DNA from: Candidatus Competibacteraceae bacterium
GTDB lineage: Bacteria > Pseudomonadota > Gammaproteobacteria > Competibacterales > Competibacteraceae
Assembly: GCA_016712625.1 (NCBI GenBank)
Contig: JADJQQ010000001.1
Coordinates: forward strand, 496,001 to 560,000
DNA length: 64,000 nt
Direction of reading: 5' to 3'
Both the position numbers and the translations under genes were made by a program. Shown here in pieces: positions 9,533 to 17,955 of this stretch. The first letter of the stretch is position 1; every line of letters starts with the position of its first letter. The notes below the pieces were generated by a model. The model was not told the origin of the DNA. It searched no databases and saw nothing but the letters and a program-made list of their open reading frames with translations.

Positions 9533-9565
9533 ACCATAAGCGGCTTGCGCGCCGCCTCCTAAAAG

Positions 9566-9599
9566 CTGGGCGCGGGGTTACCGCGCCCAGATCGTTTTT
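9566..9599 (+). terminator. Rho-independent terminator after glgB
   Basis: A perfect 10-bp stem, CTGGGCGCGG (9566-9575) and CCGCGCCCAG (9581-9590), with loop GGTTA is followed by ATCGTTTTT. It lies 33 nt after the glgB stop. Confidence 0.88.
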
Positions 9600-9630
9600 G
9601 GCATTGAGGCTCTGGCCATCGGTCACCATC

Positions 9631-10593
9631 ATGATTGAAGCGGCGGATTTTCGCCCGGCCTGGTGGCTCCCTGGCCCGCATGCGCAGACCTTGTGGCCGG
9701 TAGTATGCCGGCGACGGCCACGCTTGCCCTTGCGCCGCGAACGGCTGGAACTGCCTGATGGCGATTTTCTGGATTTGGACTGGACGACCGGCGTGGGAGG
9801 CCCGATTGTGCTGGTCATCCACGGTCTGGAAGGGTCCAGCCATTCGCATTATGCCGCTGGCTTGTTGGCGGCCATCTCGAAACAGGGCTGGCGCGGTGCC
9901 GTCATGCATTTTCGCGGCTGTAGCGGCCAACCAAACCGATTGGCGCGCAGCTATTGCGCCGGTGACACAACCGATATCGCCTATGTGGTGGAGAGACTAC
10001 ACCAACGGGAACCCGCCACACCCTTAGCCGTTGTGGCTTATTCGCTCGGTGGGAATGCGCTGCTGAAATGGCTGGGGCAAACTGAAACCGATCCTCCGCT
10101 GCAAGCCGCCGTGGTGGTATCGGCCCCCTTTCAGCTGGATGCTACCGCGCGACGCTTAGGTCAAGGCTTCTCCCAGCTCTACCAATGGCATCTGCTAGGC
10201 CGGCTAAAACGCAGCTACCGCAGAAAGTTTCGCTCTCGGACCGATGGCCCGATCGGGTTGGACGAGCTGGCGGCATTGCGGGACTTTTACGCTTTCGATG
10301 ATCGGGTCACCTCACCTCTTCATGGCTATGCCGGCGTGGGCGACTACTACAGCCGCGCGAGTTCCCGCCAGTTCTTGGCGGGCATCCGTCCGCCAACCTT
10401 GATCCTGCACGCGCTAGATGATCCTTTCATGTCGGCGGACAGCGTACCAACAGACGCGGAGCTTTCCTCCCAGGTGCGATTGGAGCTGTGTTCCAATGGC
10501 GGTCATGTCGGTTTCATTGCCGGGCGCTGGCCTTGGCGAGCCGATTATTGGCTGGAACGACGCATACCGGCGTTCTTGGCGCAATACTGCTAA
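9631..10593 (+). CDS. yheT: YheT-family alpha/beta hydrolase
   Basis: The 320-residue product belongs to the YheT/ABHD1-3 branch of alpha/beta hydrolases. It has PHAQTLWP near the N-terminus, RLELPDGDFLDLDW, the oxyanion region VIHGLEGSSHSHYA, and MHFRGCSG.PNR. The nucleophile elbow is YSLGGN (Ser near residue 142), the acid is in HALDDPFM and the histidine in NGGHVGF, so the triad is complete. The substrate is unknown; relatives act on esters of lipids. ATG 9631 (MIEAADF) fits the family N-terminus. It is a single gene downstream of the glgB terminator. Confidence 0.92.
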   Translation: MIEAADFRPAWWLPGPHAQTLWPVVCRRRPRLPLRRERLELPDGDFLDLDWTTGVGGPIVLVIHGLEGSSHSHYAAGLLAAISKQGWRGAVMHFRGCSGQPNRLARSYCAGDTTDIAYVVERLHQREPATPLAVVAYSLGGNALLKWLGQTETDPPLQAAVVVSAPFQLDATARRLGQGFSQLYQWHLLGRLKRSYRRKFRSRTDGPIGLDELAALRDFYAFDDRVTSPLHGYAGVGDYYSRASSRQFLAGIRPPTLILHALDDPFMSADSVPTDAELSSQVRLELCSNGGHVGFIAGRWPWRADYWLERRIPAFLAQYC

Positions 10594-10766
10594 GCGCATT
10601 GGATTCCGCCTGATAGGCTATCTGGCCACCTTGAGAACGGCCCGCGCAAGACCGAGAGCGCATAAGAAAATTAATATGATCTATATATAAAAATAATAAT
10701 TTTCTCACCTCCTCCTCCAACTTGAGGATGGCGTTCCCGTACGCGCTGACTGCTCACCGCGGAGGA

Positions 10767-11024
10767 TCAAACCCCCGCCGCTATCTTGTCTTGAACGAAT
10801 TCATAAACCGTCCCCAGCGTTTCAAAGGTCTCCGCGCTGACCTCATCGTCAGCGATCTGAATGTGGAACCGTTCTTCCAACGCTTGAATGAGGGCGATTA
10901 CCGCCATCGAGTCGAATTCAGGAATACCGCCCATTAACGGGGTGTCCGATCCCCATTTGCGTACCCGGTCGCCCAACTGCAACAACTCGCCAACCAGTTG
11001 CCGTATGTCGTCGAATTCGACCAT
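10767..11024 (-). CDS. Acyl carrier protein, exosortase-locus type
   Basis: This 85-residue single-domain carrier protein has the phosphopantetheine serine in F-DSM-AVIALI (Ser near residue 39). The sequence (LGDR at the N-terminus, PLMGGIPEFDSMAV, ALEERF.I.I.DDEVS.ETF.TLGT) resembles the carrier proteins that accompany acyl-CoA ligases at exosortase and exopolysaccharide loci more than fatty-acid AcpP. That comparison is from memory, not a search. AGGAG lies about 10 nt before ATG 11024. It follows two TPR-methyltransferase genes on the same strand after 111 nt and may be the last gene of that unit. No ligase, synthase or exosortase is nearby, so its acyl partner is unknown. Confidence 0.85.
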   Translation of the reverse strand: MVEFDDIRQLVGELLQLGDRVRKWGSDTPLMGGIPEFDSMAVIALIQALEERFHIQIADDEVSAETFETLGTVYEFVQDKIAAGV

Positions 11025-11135
11025 TGAAGACTATCTCCTGCAAGGAACCCAAGGGAAGCGCTTGGCGCGGGCATTGAAGCGCTCGATGCGCGAAGATAGG
11101 GAAGATAACGTTGACGCGGATAAGAATCCAGCCAA

Positions 11136-12589
11136 TCAAGCAACTTGATGAAGATTTGGTTTGTTCGCCAGCACAACGTAACCCGCAACCGATTGATCGC
11201 CTTCCTGGCGCAGCGCCACCTCCGTCAGGCTCAGGTCGTTCAAGCCGGTGGCGGCCAAGATCCGCCTTACATAGTCGGCGGTGTGGCTATAGCGACCGCT
11301 TTTGTTGAGGTAATAACCTTCTGGCGCGTTTTCTGGCTCAATCCGTTCCACGGTGAATCCCAAACAACCGCCGGCTCGTAAGGCCGCCGCCGCCGCTCCG
11401 CTGACTTGCGTCAGATCCCCAAAGTACACTAGCGTATCCGCCGAAACGATCAGGTCGTAGCGATCGGGCCGTTCGGTCAGAAAAGCAGCCAGTTCAGCGA
11501 CTGTCAGCTCGTCGTAACCGCCCCGTTCGCGCGCCTTTTCGATCATCCGGGACGACAGATCGACGCCGCTCAAACGGCGGGCATAAGGCTTTAACAGCGG
11601 TGCGCATAAACCGGTGCCGCAACCGGCGTCCAACACCTCGAACCGCCCGCTTCCTTCCCCAACTTTTCGACCAACCGCGCCATTAACAAGGCTGGCGCCC
11701 GGTAACCCAATTTTTGCAGATGCTGGTCGAACTGTTCGGCGTAACGATCAAACAAATCGGTTACATAAGCATCCGAGGCCCGCTCTGGAACGTCTCGCCC
11801 GAACCAGGCCGCCAATCGGTGTTGCGCTACTGGATCGTCCGGCATCAGCTCCAGCCAATGCTGCAACAGCGCAAGTGCATTCTCGGTGCCGCCTAGTTGA
11901 AAGACCGCATTGCCCAAGATCTCGCGCGCCTCTTCACGCTTTCCCAAGCGATGCAGTAGGGTGCCGATCAACATCAAGGCGCCTTGATGCGCACCATCGC
12001 TCTCCAAGGCGGTTCGAACCGATGTGAGCGCCTCCTCGCTTCGTCCTAGCTCCTCTAACAAGCAAGCGATGCGGTAATGGATTTCCGGATCGCTTGGCTG
12101 GCGCTCGCTGGCGGCGCGATAGGCCGCCAAGCTTTCCGCTAACTGGCCCAAATTCTTGAACAATGTTCCCAGACCAACATAGGCATCCACCTCGTCTGGC
12201 CGCAGAATGATTGCTTGGCGATAGGCGGCGGTTGCTTCTGCATAACGCCGCTGAGTCACCAGCACGTCGCCGAGATGGGAATAGGCGGATGCGTAGGCGG
12301 GAGCAGCATGAATCGACCGACGAAACAACAGTTCCGCCTGGGTGGATTGGCCCCATTGTTGTTGCAGAACTCCTAAAAAATTTAACGCTTCCGCATGACG
12401 GGGCTGGCGGCGGATAAGATGCTCGTACAGCGATTGCGCTTCCGATAAGCGCCCTTGGCGGTGTAGGGCCATCGCTTGCGCCAGCAGCGCTGGAGCCTCT
12501 TTATGAGAAGAAAGATCACCAGCGCTCAGTTTTGCTGGGTCTACTTTATCTGGCTGGTTAGTCAAATTGCTCCTCGCTATTTTGATCAT
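11136..12589 (-). pseudogene. TPR-repeat methyltransferase, second paralogue, frameshifted
   Basis: The first piece (12589 to about 11645) carries an N-terminal stretch of TPR repeats (about residues 30-240) and a linker with QHLQKLGYRAP. It then runs off frame after KEAGGS. The SAM-binding motif LDAGCGTGLCAPLLKPYARRL and the rest of a Class I methyltransferase continue in another frame to 11136. Comparison with the neighbour at 12558-13949 shows that one base is missing near 11642-11645; restoring it gives 484 residues with perfect co-linearity. The architecture matches bacterial TPR-methyltransferase fusions of unknown substrate. It overlaps the upstream paralogue by 32 nt, so the two are co-transcribed tandem duplicates. 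The break could be an assembly error or real decay of a redundant copy. Confidence 0.85.
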
Positions 12590-13949
12590 CGGTTCTCAAA
12601 GCAGGCTTGCGGGCCATTACCAAAAAGCCGTTGACGTACCGACCCGCCTCCAGCCGTAACATGACACCATCCAGTGATTCGACCAGTAATCCCACCTGAG
12701 CCAACACGCGCCGCAAATACGCTTCAGAATGTTGGTAGCGACCACTGCTATCGAGATCAAAGCCGGCCGGCGCGTCCTGCTCCGCCACCTGCTCCACGGT
12801 AAAGGCTAGCCAGCCCTCTGGTCGCAACGCAGCCGCCGTAGCGGTCAGAACCGGCTCCAGCTGTCCGAAATATACCAAGGTATCGGCGGACACAATCAGA
12901 TCGTAAGCGGCTGGCCGATCAATGAGGAACGCCGTCAATTCCGCGATAGCGACTTCGTCGTAATCACCGCGACTTCGCGCCCGCTCCACCATCCGCGGCG
13001 ACAGATCAACGCCAACCAAACGTCGGGCATAGGGACGTAGCGACGGGCCGCAAAGCCCGGTGCCGCACCCGGCATCCAGCACGTTGAACGCGGCCTCTGG
13101 CCTGCCAACTCGCGTCACGACCGCGGCCGCAACCAATTCGGGGGCGCGGTATTCCAGCCTGTGCAGATGATCATCAAAGCTGTCGGCCATCCCGTCGAAC
13201 AACTGCTGGACATAATTATCGGCGGCCCGCTCCGGCACATCCTGCTTTGAATGCGCCGCCAGCATGTGCTTGGCCACTGGATTGGCCGGATCCAGCGCCA
13301 GCCAGTCTCGAAACATGGCGGCGGCCTCGTCGCTGCGCTCTAACCGGTACAAGAGAATGCCCCGGCTCCGGTACGCCATCGCATGCGTAGGTTGCAGGCG
13401 GATGACTTCCTGATAGGCGGCGATCGCCTCATCGTAACGACCCTTGGCGCTCAGCGCCTTACCCAGATTGAAATGCGCTTCGATCAGGCTGGGAGCCAGG
13501 ACGATGGCTTGTTGGAAGGCGGCGGCCGCTTCTCCAAAGCGCTGTGATCGCAGTAACATCACACCGAGATTACAGCGGGCGCTGGCATTGTCGGGCGCCA
13601 ATTCGCTGGTGCGCTGATAGGCTTCCGCCGCCTCGTCCCAGCGATCCATGCCCGCGCGCACGTTGCCCAGATTGTTCCAGGCATCCGCATAGTTCGGATC
13701 AATGTCCAGCGCCCGACGGATCGATTCGGCTCCTTCCGAATGACGGCCCCGTTGCGAGAGCAACACGCCGAGAAAATGCAGGGCGTCGATCTGGCGTGGA
13801 TTGCGCGCCAGCGTTTGTCGATACAGCGTTTCCGCCGCGTCCAATTGTCCCTGGCGGTGCAGTTGAATCGCTTCGGCCAATGCTTTTGAAGAGGAATCGG
13901 CGCGCGGCTGTTTCCCACTCACTTGTGCTCTACGCTGTTTGCGATTCAT
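12558..13949 (-). CDS. TPR-repeat SAM-dependent methyltransferase
   Basis: The 463-residue product starts at ATG 13949 (MNRKQRRAQ, a frequent start for this type). Residues ~25-225 are about six TPR units, each with the A.....L......A.......AL.L.P pattern. Residues ~235-270 form a linker (DNYVQQLFDGMADSFDDHL). From ~285 follows a Class I methyltransferase with motif I VLDAGCGTGLC, motif II VGVDLSPRMVERA and YDLIVSADTLVYFG. The fold is clear, the substrate is not; TPRs suggest a protein target or partner. It is followed by a tandem paralogue (overlap 32 nt) and an acyl carrier protein. It lies 85 nt downstream of the TIMP-like gene. Confidence 0.9.
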   Translation of the reverse strand: MNRKQRRAQVSGKQPRADSSSKALAEAIQLHRQGQLDAAETLYRQTLARNPRQIDALHFLGVLLSQRGRHSEGAESIRRALDIDPNYADAWNNLGNVRAGMDRWDEAAEAYQRTSELAPDNASARCNLGVMLLRSQRFGEAAAAFQQAIVLAPSLIEAHFNLGKALSAKGRYDEAIAAYQEVIRLQPTHAMAYRSRGILLYRLERSDEAAAMFRDWLALDPANPVAKHMLAAHSKQDVPERAADNYVQQLFDGMADSFDDHLHRLEYRAPELVAAAVVTRVGRPEAAFNVLDAGCGTGLCGPSLRPYARRLVGVDLSPRMVERARSRGDYDEVAIAELTAFLIDRPAAYDLIVSADTLVYFGQLEPVLTATAAALRPEGWLAFTVEQVAEQDAPAGFDLDSSGRYQHSEAYLRRVLAQVGLLVESLDGVMLRLEAGRYVNGFLVMARKPALRTDDQNSEEQFD

Positions 13950-14034
13950 AAACGGACTTCGATAAAGATCAGGCACCCCGTTATTTGACGCGGCACGCGG
14001 AACAGTAAACGGGGTTGGCGCTGCTTGCGAGCAT

Positions 14035-14475
14035 TCAAGGCGCTGCTCTTTGGAGAGTAGCAGGCGCACCTCGCCGTGCTAACCAATCCAAGGCTTTTCG
14101 AGCCTCGGCAATGGGCTTATTACCAGCGCAGCGCCTAGTGGTATAACCTGTTCCATTGGGCAATATTTGGAGATAAAGCAAATATTCTGTTTCAGCTTCA
14201 AATGCAAACGCGCAACTCTTGGACGTCAAAACTTCTATTTCACCACTCACGCTCATTTTCCAAGCTTTTGAAACAGCCACGCTCGCCGTGGAACCTTCTC
14301 GCGCATTAATATCGCCACGCACTGTTTGAACCTGGCCTTGAACTACCGCATCCGCATACTTATAAGCCGCTGCTGGAGAAATATCCTCAAGACAACGACA
14401 CGCAAAGCCAGCAACTGGCGCTCCCGATAAGAACGCAGTCAAAATAACGAGCTGATACCAACTTCTCCGCCGCAT
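14035..14475 (-). CDS. Secreted four-cysteine protein resembling a TIMP/NTR domain; candidate inhibitor or immunity protein
   Basis: The product has 146 residues. Residues 1-25 form a type I signal peptide (MRRRSW, then a hydrophobic core, ending GFA), and the mature protein would begin CRC. There are exactly four cysteines in the mature part: C26, C28, C88 and C116. Their order and spacing (62 and 88 residues for 26-88 and 28-116) parallel the C1-C70 and C3-C99 disulfides of animal TIMP N-domains. The internal AYKYADAVVQGQV and ETEYLLYL segments also resemble TIMP. In TIMPs the free N-terminal Cys chelates the zinc of a metallopeptidase. Here the gene directly before it encodes an HExxH peptidase, 6 nt away (stop TGA 14482, ATG 14475, GGGGG just upstream), which implies coupled translation. 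Function as inhibitor is inference. Base composition is more AT-rich than its neighbours. Confidence 0.72.
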   Translation of the reverse strand: MRRRSWYQLVILTAFLSGAPVAGFACRCLEDISPAAAYKYADAVVQGQVQTVRGDINAREGSTASVAVSKAWKMSVSGEIEVLTSKSCAFAFEAETEYLLYLQILPNGTGYTTRRCAGNKPIAEARKALDWLARRGAPATLQRAAP

Positions 14476-14481
14476 AGGCAA

Positions 14482-14955
14482 TCAGCCCCCAATATTTGGA
14501 TTGTAAGGCGTAAAGGGATCATCAACGCCTGTGGTCAGTTCGGATAGCTTGCCCATTCCACACTCGATAACTGCCCGCTCCGCCCGTTTGTCCGGAGTAC
14601 CCGGCGCGCCATTGATATGTGCTAATTCATGAATCAAGGTGGCCAACACGGTCCAGCGCCCTATCCGATAAGCGGTGTGGGAGATGGCAATTTCCTTACC
14701 ACTGATTTCGGCTTCACCAAAATCAGGCATGGTGGCATGGTAATTGACCCAAATCGAACTATCTCCCAACAGATCACTCAGTGATCGGCCATCAGGCAAG
14801 GTACGAAAATAAGTATTGGCCGAATTAATATTACTGGCGATCCATTTAGCTTTGGTGCGTGCCCATCGCATGGTTTTTTGATGACCGATGGGAATAGCAT
14901 CATAACCGGGCTGGTGACTCACATGATCGCCAATATTTATCTGTATACCTGCCAT
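14482..14955 (-). CDS. HExxH zinc metallopeptidase without signal peptide; candidate T6SS effector
   Basis: The product has 157 residues. The zincin motif HELAH is at residues 109-113, preceded by a hydrophobic helix (RWTVLATLI) and followed by INGAPGTPDKRAERAVIECG. D122 in a GTxD context (as in aspzincins) or E126 could be the third zinc ligand. No signal peptide or membrane segment is visible, so an extracytoplasmic target would need a dedicated transporter. ATG 14955 has GGAAGG about 6 nt upstream. It sits 273 nt downstream of clpV, the last gene of the T6SS arm, on the same strand, and is coupled to a secreted TIMP-like gene. Taken together this looks like a toxin with its periplasmic immunity protein. 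I do not recognise a named family. An ordinary housekeeping peptidase is possible but less likely given the context. Confidence 0.75.
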   Translation of the reverse strand: MAGIQINIGDHVSHQPGYDAIPIGHQKTMRWARTKAKWIASNINSANTYFRTLPDGRSLSDLLGDSSIWVNYHATMPDFGEAEISGKEIAISHTAYRIGRWTVLATLIHELAHINGAPGTPDKRAERAVIECGMGKLSELTTGVDDPFTPYNPNIGG

Positions 14956-15042
14956 AAATACCCTTCCTGCAAAGTTTATTTAAGCTGGATGAAAGTAGCC
15001 TTTAATAAATTGGCTAATTATTTTTTAAAGTCTTAGTAGACT

Positions 15043-15055
15043 ATTGCTGAGCAAT
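15043..15055. promoter_or_regulatory. Palindrome upstream of the metallopeptidase gene
   Basis: ATTGCT-G-AGCAAT is a perfect 6+1+6 dyad about 90 bp before the metallopeptidase start, in an AT-rich leader. It could be an operator or part of a promoter region for the metallopeptidase/TIMP-like pair. A second imperfect dyad (AGCATT...TGCC-N6-GGCAATGCT) lies at 15078-15107. Confidence 0.3.
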
Positions 15056-15155
15056 GGATAAATTCAGCACTTAGATTAGCATTTTTCATGCCGATTCAGG
15101 CAATGCTTAAAAAGCCACATGTCCATCATTATTGCCCTATGAAACAAGAAAAGCA

Positions 15156-15188
15156 GTTCAAAATGAATCTCGGCTAGTCATTTTGAAC
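15156..15188. terminator. Perfect inverted repeat downstream of clpV
   Basis: GTTCAAAATGA (15156-15166) and TCATTTTGAAC (15178-15188) form an 11-bp perfect stem with an 11-nt loop. On the minus strand, the direction of clpV, it is followed by TGCTTTTCTTG. It lies 40 bp after the clpV stop and probably ends the T6SS transcript, separating it from the metallopeptidase gene. A T6 run is also present on the plus-strand side (15195-15200), so it could work in both directions. Confidence 0.55.
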
Positions 15189-15228
15189 CGGCTCTTTTTT
15201 ACCCGATGCTTTTACTGGTACAAACACC

Positions 15229-17913
15229 TCACTCGAAAGCATAAGCAAAATCGCCGTCCTTGACCTGCACCTGAACCCGCGCGACCGGCTTCCCTTCCAC
15301 CATTCGGGTTAGAAACTCCTGACTGATTGCCGGGAGCATGGTATTGGTGAGAATCGCGTCTACCATCCGCCCGCCGCTTTCCAGTTCGGTGCAACGGCTG
15401 ACAATCAACTTGATGACGTCCTCGTCGTAACCGAATGGCACCTTGTGATTTTCCTTGATCCGCTTCGTGATCCGACCCAGTTGCAAGCGGACGATCTCGC
15501 CGATCATCTCGTCGCTGAGCGGGTAATACGGAATCGTCACCAGCCGGCCGAGCAACGCGGGCGGGAAAACCTTGAGCAGTGGTTCCCGCAACGCCTTACC
15601 CAGACCTTCGGGATCGGGCAATAGCTCCGGGTCTTTGCACATGCCGGCGATTAAGTCGGTGCCGACGTTGGTGGTCAGCAAGATCAGGGTATTCTTGAAG
15701 TCGATGAAGCGGCCCTCACCGTCCTCCATCCAACCCTTGTCGAATACCTGGAAGAAAATTTCGTGCACATCGTGATGGGCTTTCTCCACCTCATCCAACA
15801 GCACCACGCTGTAAGGTCGGCGGCGCACCGCTTCGGTCAGCACCCCGCCCTCGCCGTAGCCGACATAGCCCGGCGGCGCACCTTTCAAAGTTGAAACGGT
15901 ATGCGCTTCCTGAAACTCGCTCATATTGATGGTGATGACGTTCTGCTCGCCGCCGTACAGGGCTTCGGCCAAGGTGAGCGCGGTTTCGGTCTTGCCGACG
16001 CCGGAGGGTCCGGCCAGCATGAATACGCCGATCGGTTTGTTGGGATTGTCCAGCGCGGCGCGCGAGGTTTGGATGCGGCGGGCGATCATGTCCAAGGCGT
16101 GGCGCTGGCCGATGATCCGGCGGTTGAGAATGTCGGCCAGCCCTAGGACCGTCTCGATTTCGTTCTTGACCATCCGTCCGACCGGGATACCGGTCCAGTC
16201 GGCGACCACGGCGGCCACCGCCTGGGCGTCCACGCTCGGTAAAATCAGCGGCGACTCGCCTTGAAGCGCGTGCAATGTGGCCTGAAGCGCCTTTAATTCG
16301 GCCAGCCATGCTTGCCGCCGCGAATCGGGTTCAACGGCGGTTTCTTGGTCCACCACTCCACCCTCGCCGCGCAATTTGGCGCGTAATCCTAAAATCGCAT
16401 CGACCAGTCCTTTTTCTTCCTGCCAACGGGCCTCTAATTCCGCTAGTTTTTCTTGTTCAAGAGCCAGTTTTTCCTTAGCGGTCGCCTCGCGCTGGGCGGT
16501 ATCGATGCCAACCGCCGTTTCACGGCCGATAATCTCCAGTTCCGTTTTGAAACCTTCGATCCGGCGGCGGCTGTCCTCGACTTCCGCCGGCACCGCGTGC
16601 AGACTGATCGCCACGCGGGCGCTGGCGGTATCTAACAGGCTAACCGCTTTATCCGGCAATTGACGGGCCGGAATGTAGCGATGCGATAGTTTGACCGCCG
16701 CTTCCAGCGCCTCATCCAGAATCTGTACGCGATGATGCTGCTCCATGGTCGACGCCATGCCGCGCATCATCAGGATCGTTTTTTCCTCGCTCGGCTCGCC
16801 GACCTGCACCACCTGGAAGCGGCGGGTCAGGGCCGGGTCTTTCTCAATATGCTTCTTGTATTCGGCCCAGGTCGTTGCGGCGATGGTGCGCAATTTGCCA
16901 CGCGCCAGCGCTGGTTTGAGCAGGTTGGCGGCGTCGCCGGTACCGGCCGCGCCGCCCGCGCCGACCAGGGTATGGGCCTCGTCGATGAATAAGATGATCG
17001 GCTTGAGCGAGGACTGCACTTCATCAATCACCTGCCGTAGCCGGTTCTCGAATTCGCCCTTCATACTGGCTCCGGCCTGCAACAAACCGACATCCAGCAC
17101 CCGCAGCGTCACGCCTTGTAACGGGGGTGGCACGTCGCCAGATGCGATCCGCTGGGCAAAGCCTTCCACCACCGCTGTCTTGCCGACCCCGGCTTCGCCG
17201 GTCAGGATCGGATTGTTCTGGCGGCGGCGCATCAGAATGTCGACGATCTGGCGAATTTCCTCATCGCGGCCGACGATGGGATCAAGCTCGCCCTGGCGCG
17301 CCCGTTCGGTCAAATCGACCGAAAAGCGCTGCAATGCTTCCTGTTTGCCCATCGGCGGCGGGGCCATCGCTTCGCTGGCTTCGCCGGGCGCGGCCCCGCC
17401 GCCGACCTGGGAACCGTCGGTGGCGCGCAAACCCGATTCTGGCGAAGCGGCGACGATGGCGGCAAACTGCTCGCTCAGCGTATCCAGCTTGATCTTGTCA
17501 AATTCGCGCGAGATAGCGAGCAGCGCGTTGCGCAGATCGGGCGTCTTCAGAATGCCAACGACAAGATGGCCCGTCCGCACTTGGGCCTCGTTAAACATCA
17601 GAGTCGCATAGACCCATGCCTCCTTCACGGTCGCATCCACATGCGAGGACAGATCGGAAATCGAGGTCGCCCCGCGCGGCAAGCGATCCAGCGCCTCGGT
17701 GAAATCCTTGGCGACCCGGCTCGGATTCAGGCTGAAATGCTGGATAATCCGGTGTAGATCCGTATCCTGAAGCTGCAACAATTGATGCAGCCAATGCACC
17801 AATTCCACATAGGGGTTACCCCGCAGCTTGCAGAACACAGTGGCGCTTTCAATCGCTTTGTAAGCGACGCTATTGAGCTTTCCGAACAGGGTGACGCGAC
17901 TGATTTCGGCCAT
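15229..17913 (-). CDS. tssH: T6SS AAA+ ATPase ClpV (TssH)
   Basis: TssH disassembles the contracted TssB/TssC sheath. The 894-residue product has an N-terminal double Clp-N domain (residues ~1-160), AAA1 with Walker A GEAGVGKT (~240) and Walker B ILFIDEAH, a coiled middle domain (~400-530), AAA2 with GPSGVGKTETA (~625) and VVLLDEVEKAH, and a ClpB D2-small domain at the end. Length and domain order fit ClpV1. ATG 17913 has GGGAGG upstream. It is the last gene of the minus-strand arm, 42 nt after tssG. Confidence 0.96.
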   Translation of the reverse strand: MAEISRVTLFGKLNSVAYKAIESATVFCKLRGNPYVELVHWLHQLLQLQDTDLHRIIQHFSLNPSRVAKDFTEALDRLPRGATSISDLSSHVDATVKEAWVYATLMFNEAQVRTGHLVVGILKTPDLRNALLAISREFDKIKLDTLSEQFAAIVAASPESGLRATDGSQVGGGAAPGEASEAMAPPPMGKQEALQRFSVDLTERARQGELDPIVGRDEEIRQIVDILMRRRQNNPILTGEAGVGKTAVVEGFAQRIASGDVPPPLQGVTLRVLDVGLLQAGASMKGEFENRLRQVIDEVQSSLKPIILFIDEAHTLVGAGGAAGTGDAANLLKPALARGKLRTIAATTWAEYKKHIEKDPALTRRFQVVQVGEPSEEKTILMMRGMASTMEQHHRVQILDEALEAAVKLSHRYIPARQLPDKAVSLLDTASARVAISLHAVPAEVEDSRRRIEGFKTELEIIGRETAVGIDTAQREATAKEKLALEQEKLAELEARWQEEKGLVDAILGLRAKLRGEGGVVDQETAVEPDSRRQAWLAELKALQATLHALQGESPLILPSVDAQAVAAVVADWTGIPVGRMVKNEIETVLGLADILNRRIIGQRHALDMIARRIQTSRAALDNPNKPIGVFMLAGPSGVGKTETALTLAEALYGGEQNVITINMSEFQEAHTVSTLKGAPPGYVGYGEGGVLTEAVRRRPYSVVLLDEVEKAHHDVHEIFFQVFDKGWMEDGEGRFIDFKNTLILLTTNVGTDLIAGMCKDPELLPDPEGLGKALREPLLKVFPPALLGRLVTIPYYPLSDEMIGEIVRLQLGRITKRIKENHKVPFGYDEDVIKLIVSRCTELESGGRMVDAILTNTMLPAISQEFLTRMVEGKPVARVQVQVKDGDFAYAFE

Positions 17914-17955
17914 GGGCTCGGCCTCCCGTGAGGATTCGGTTTTGGAAATAAAAAG

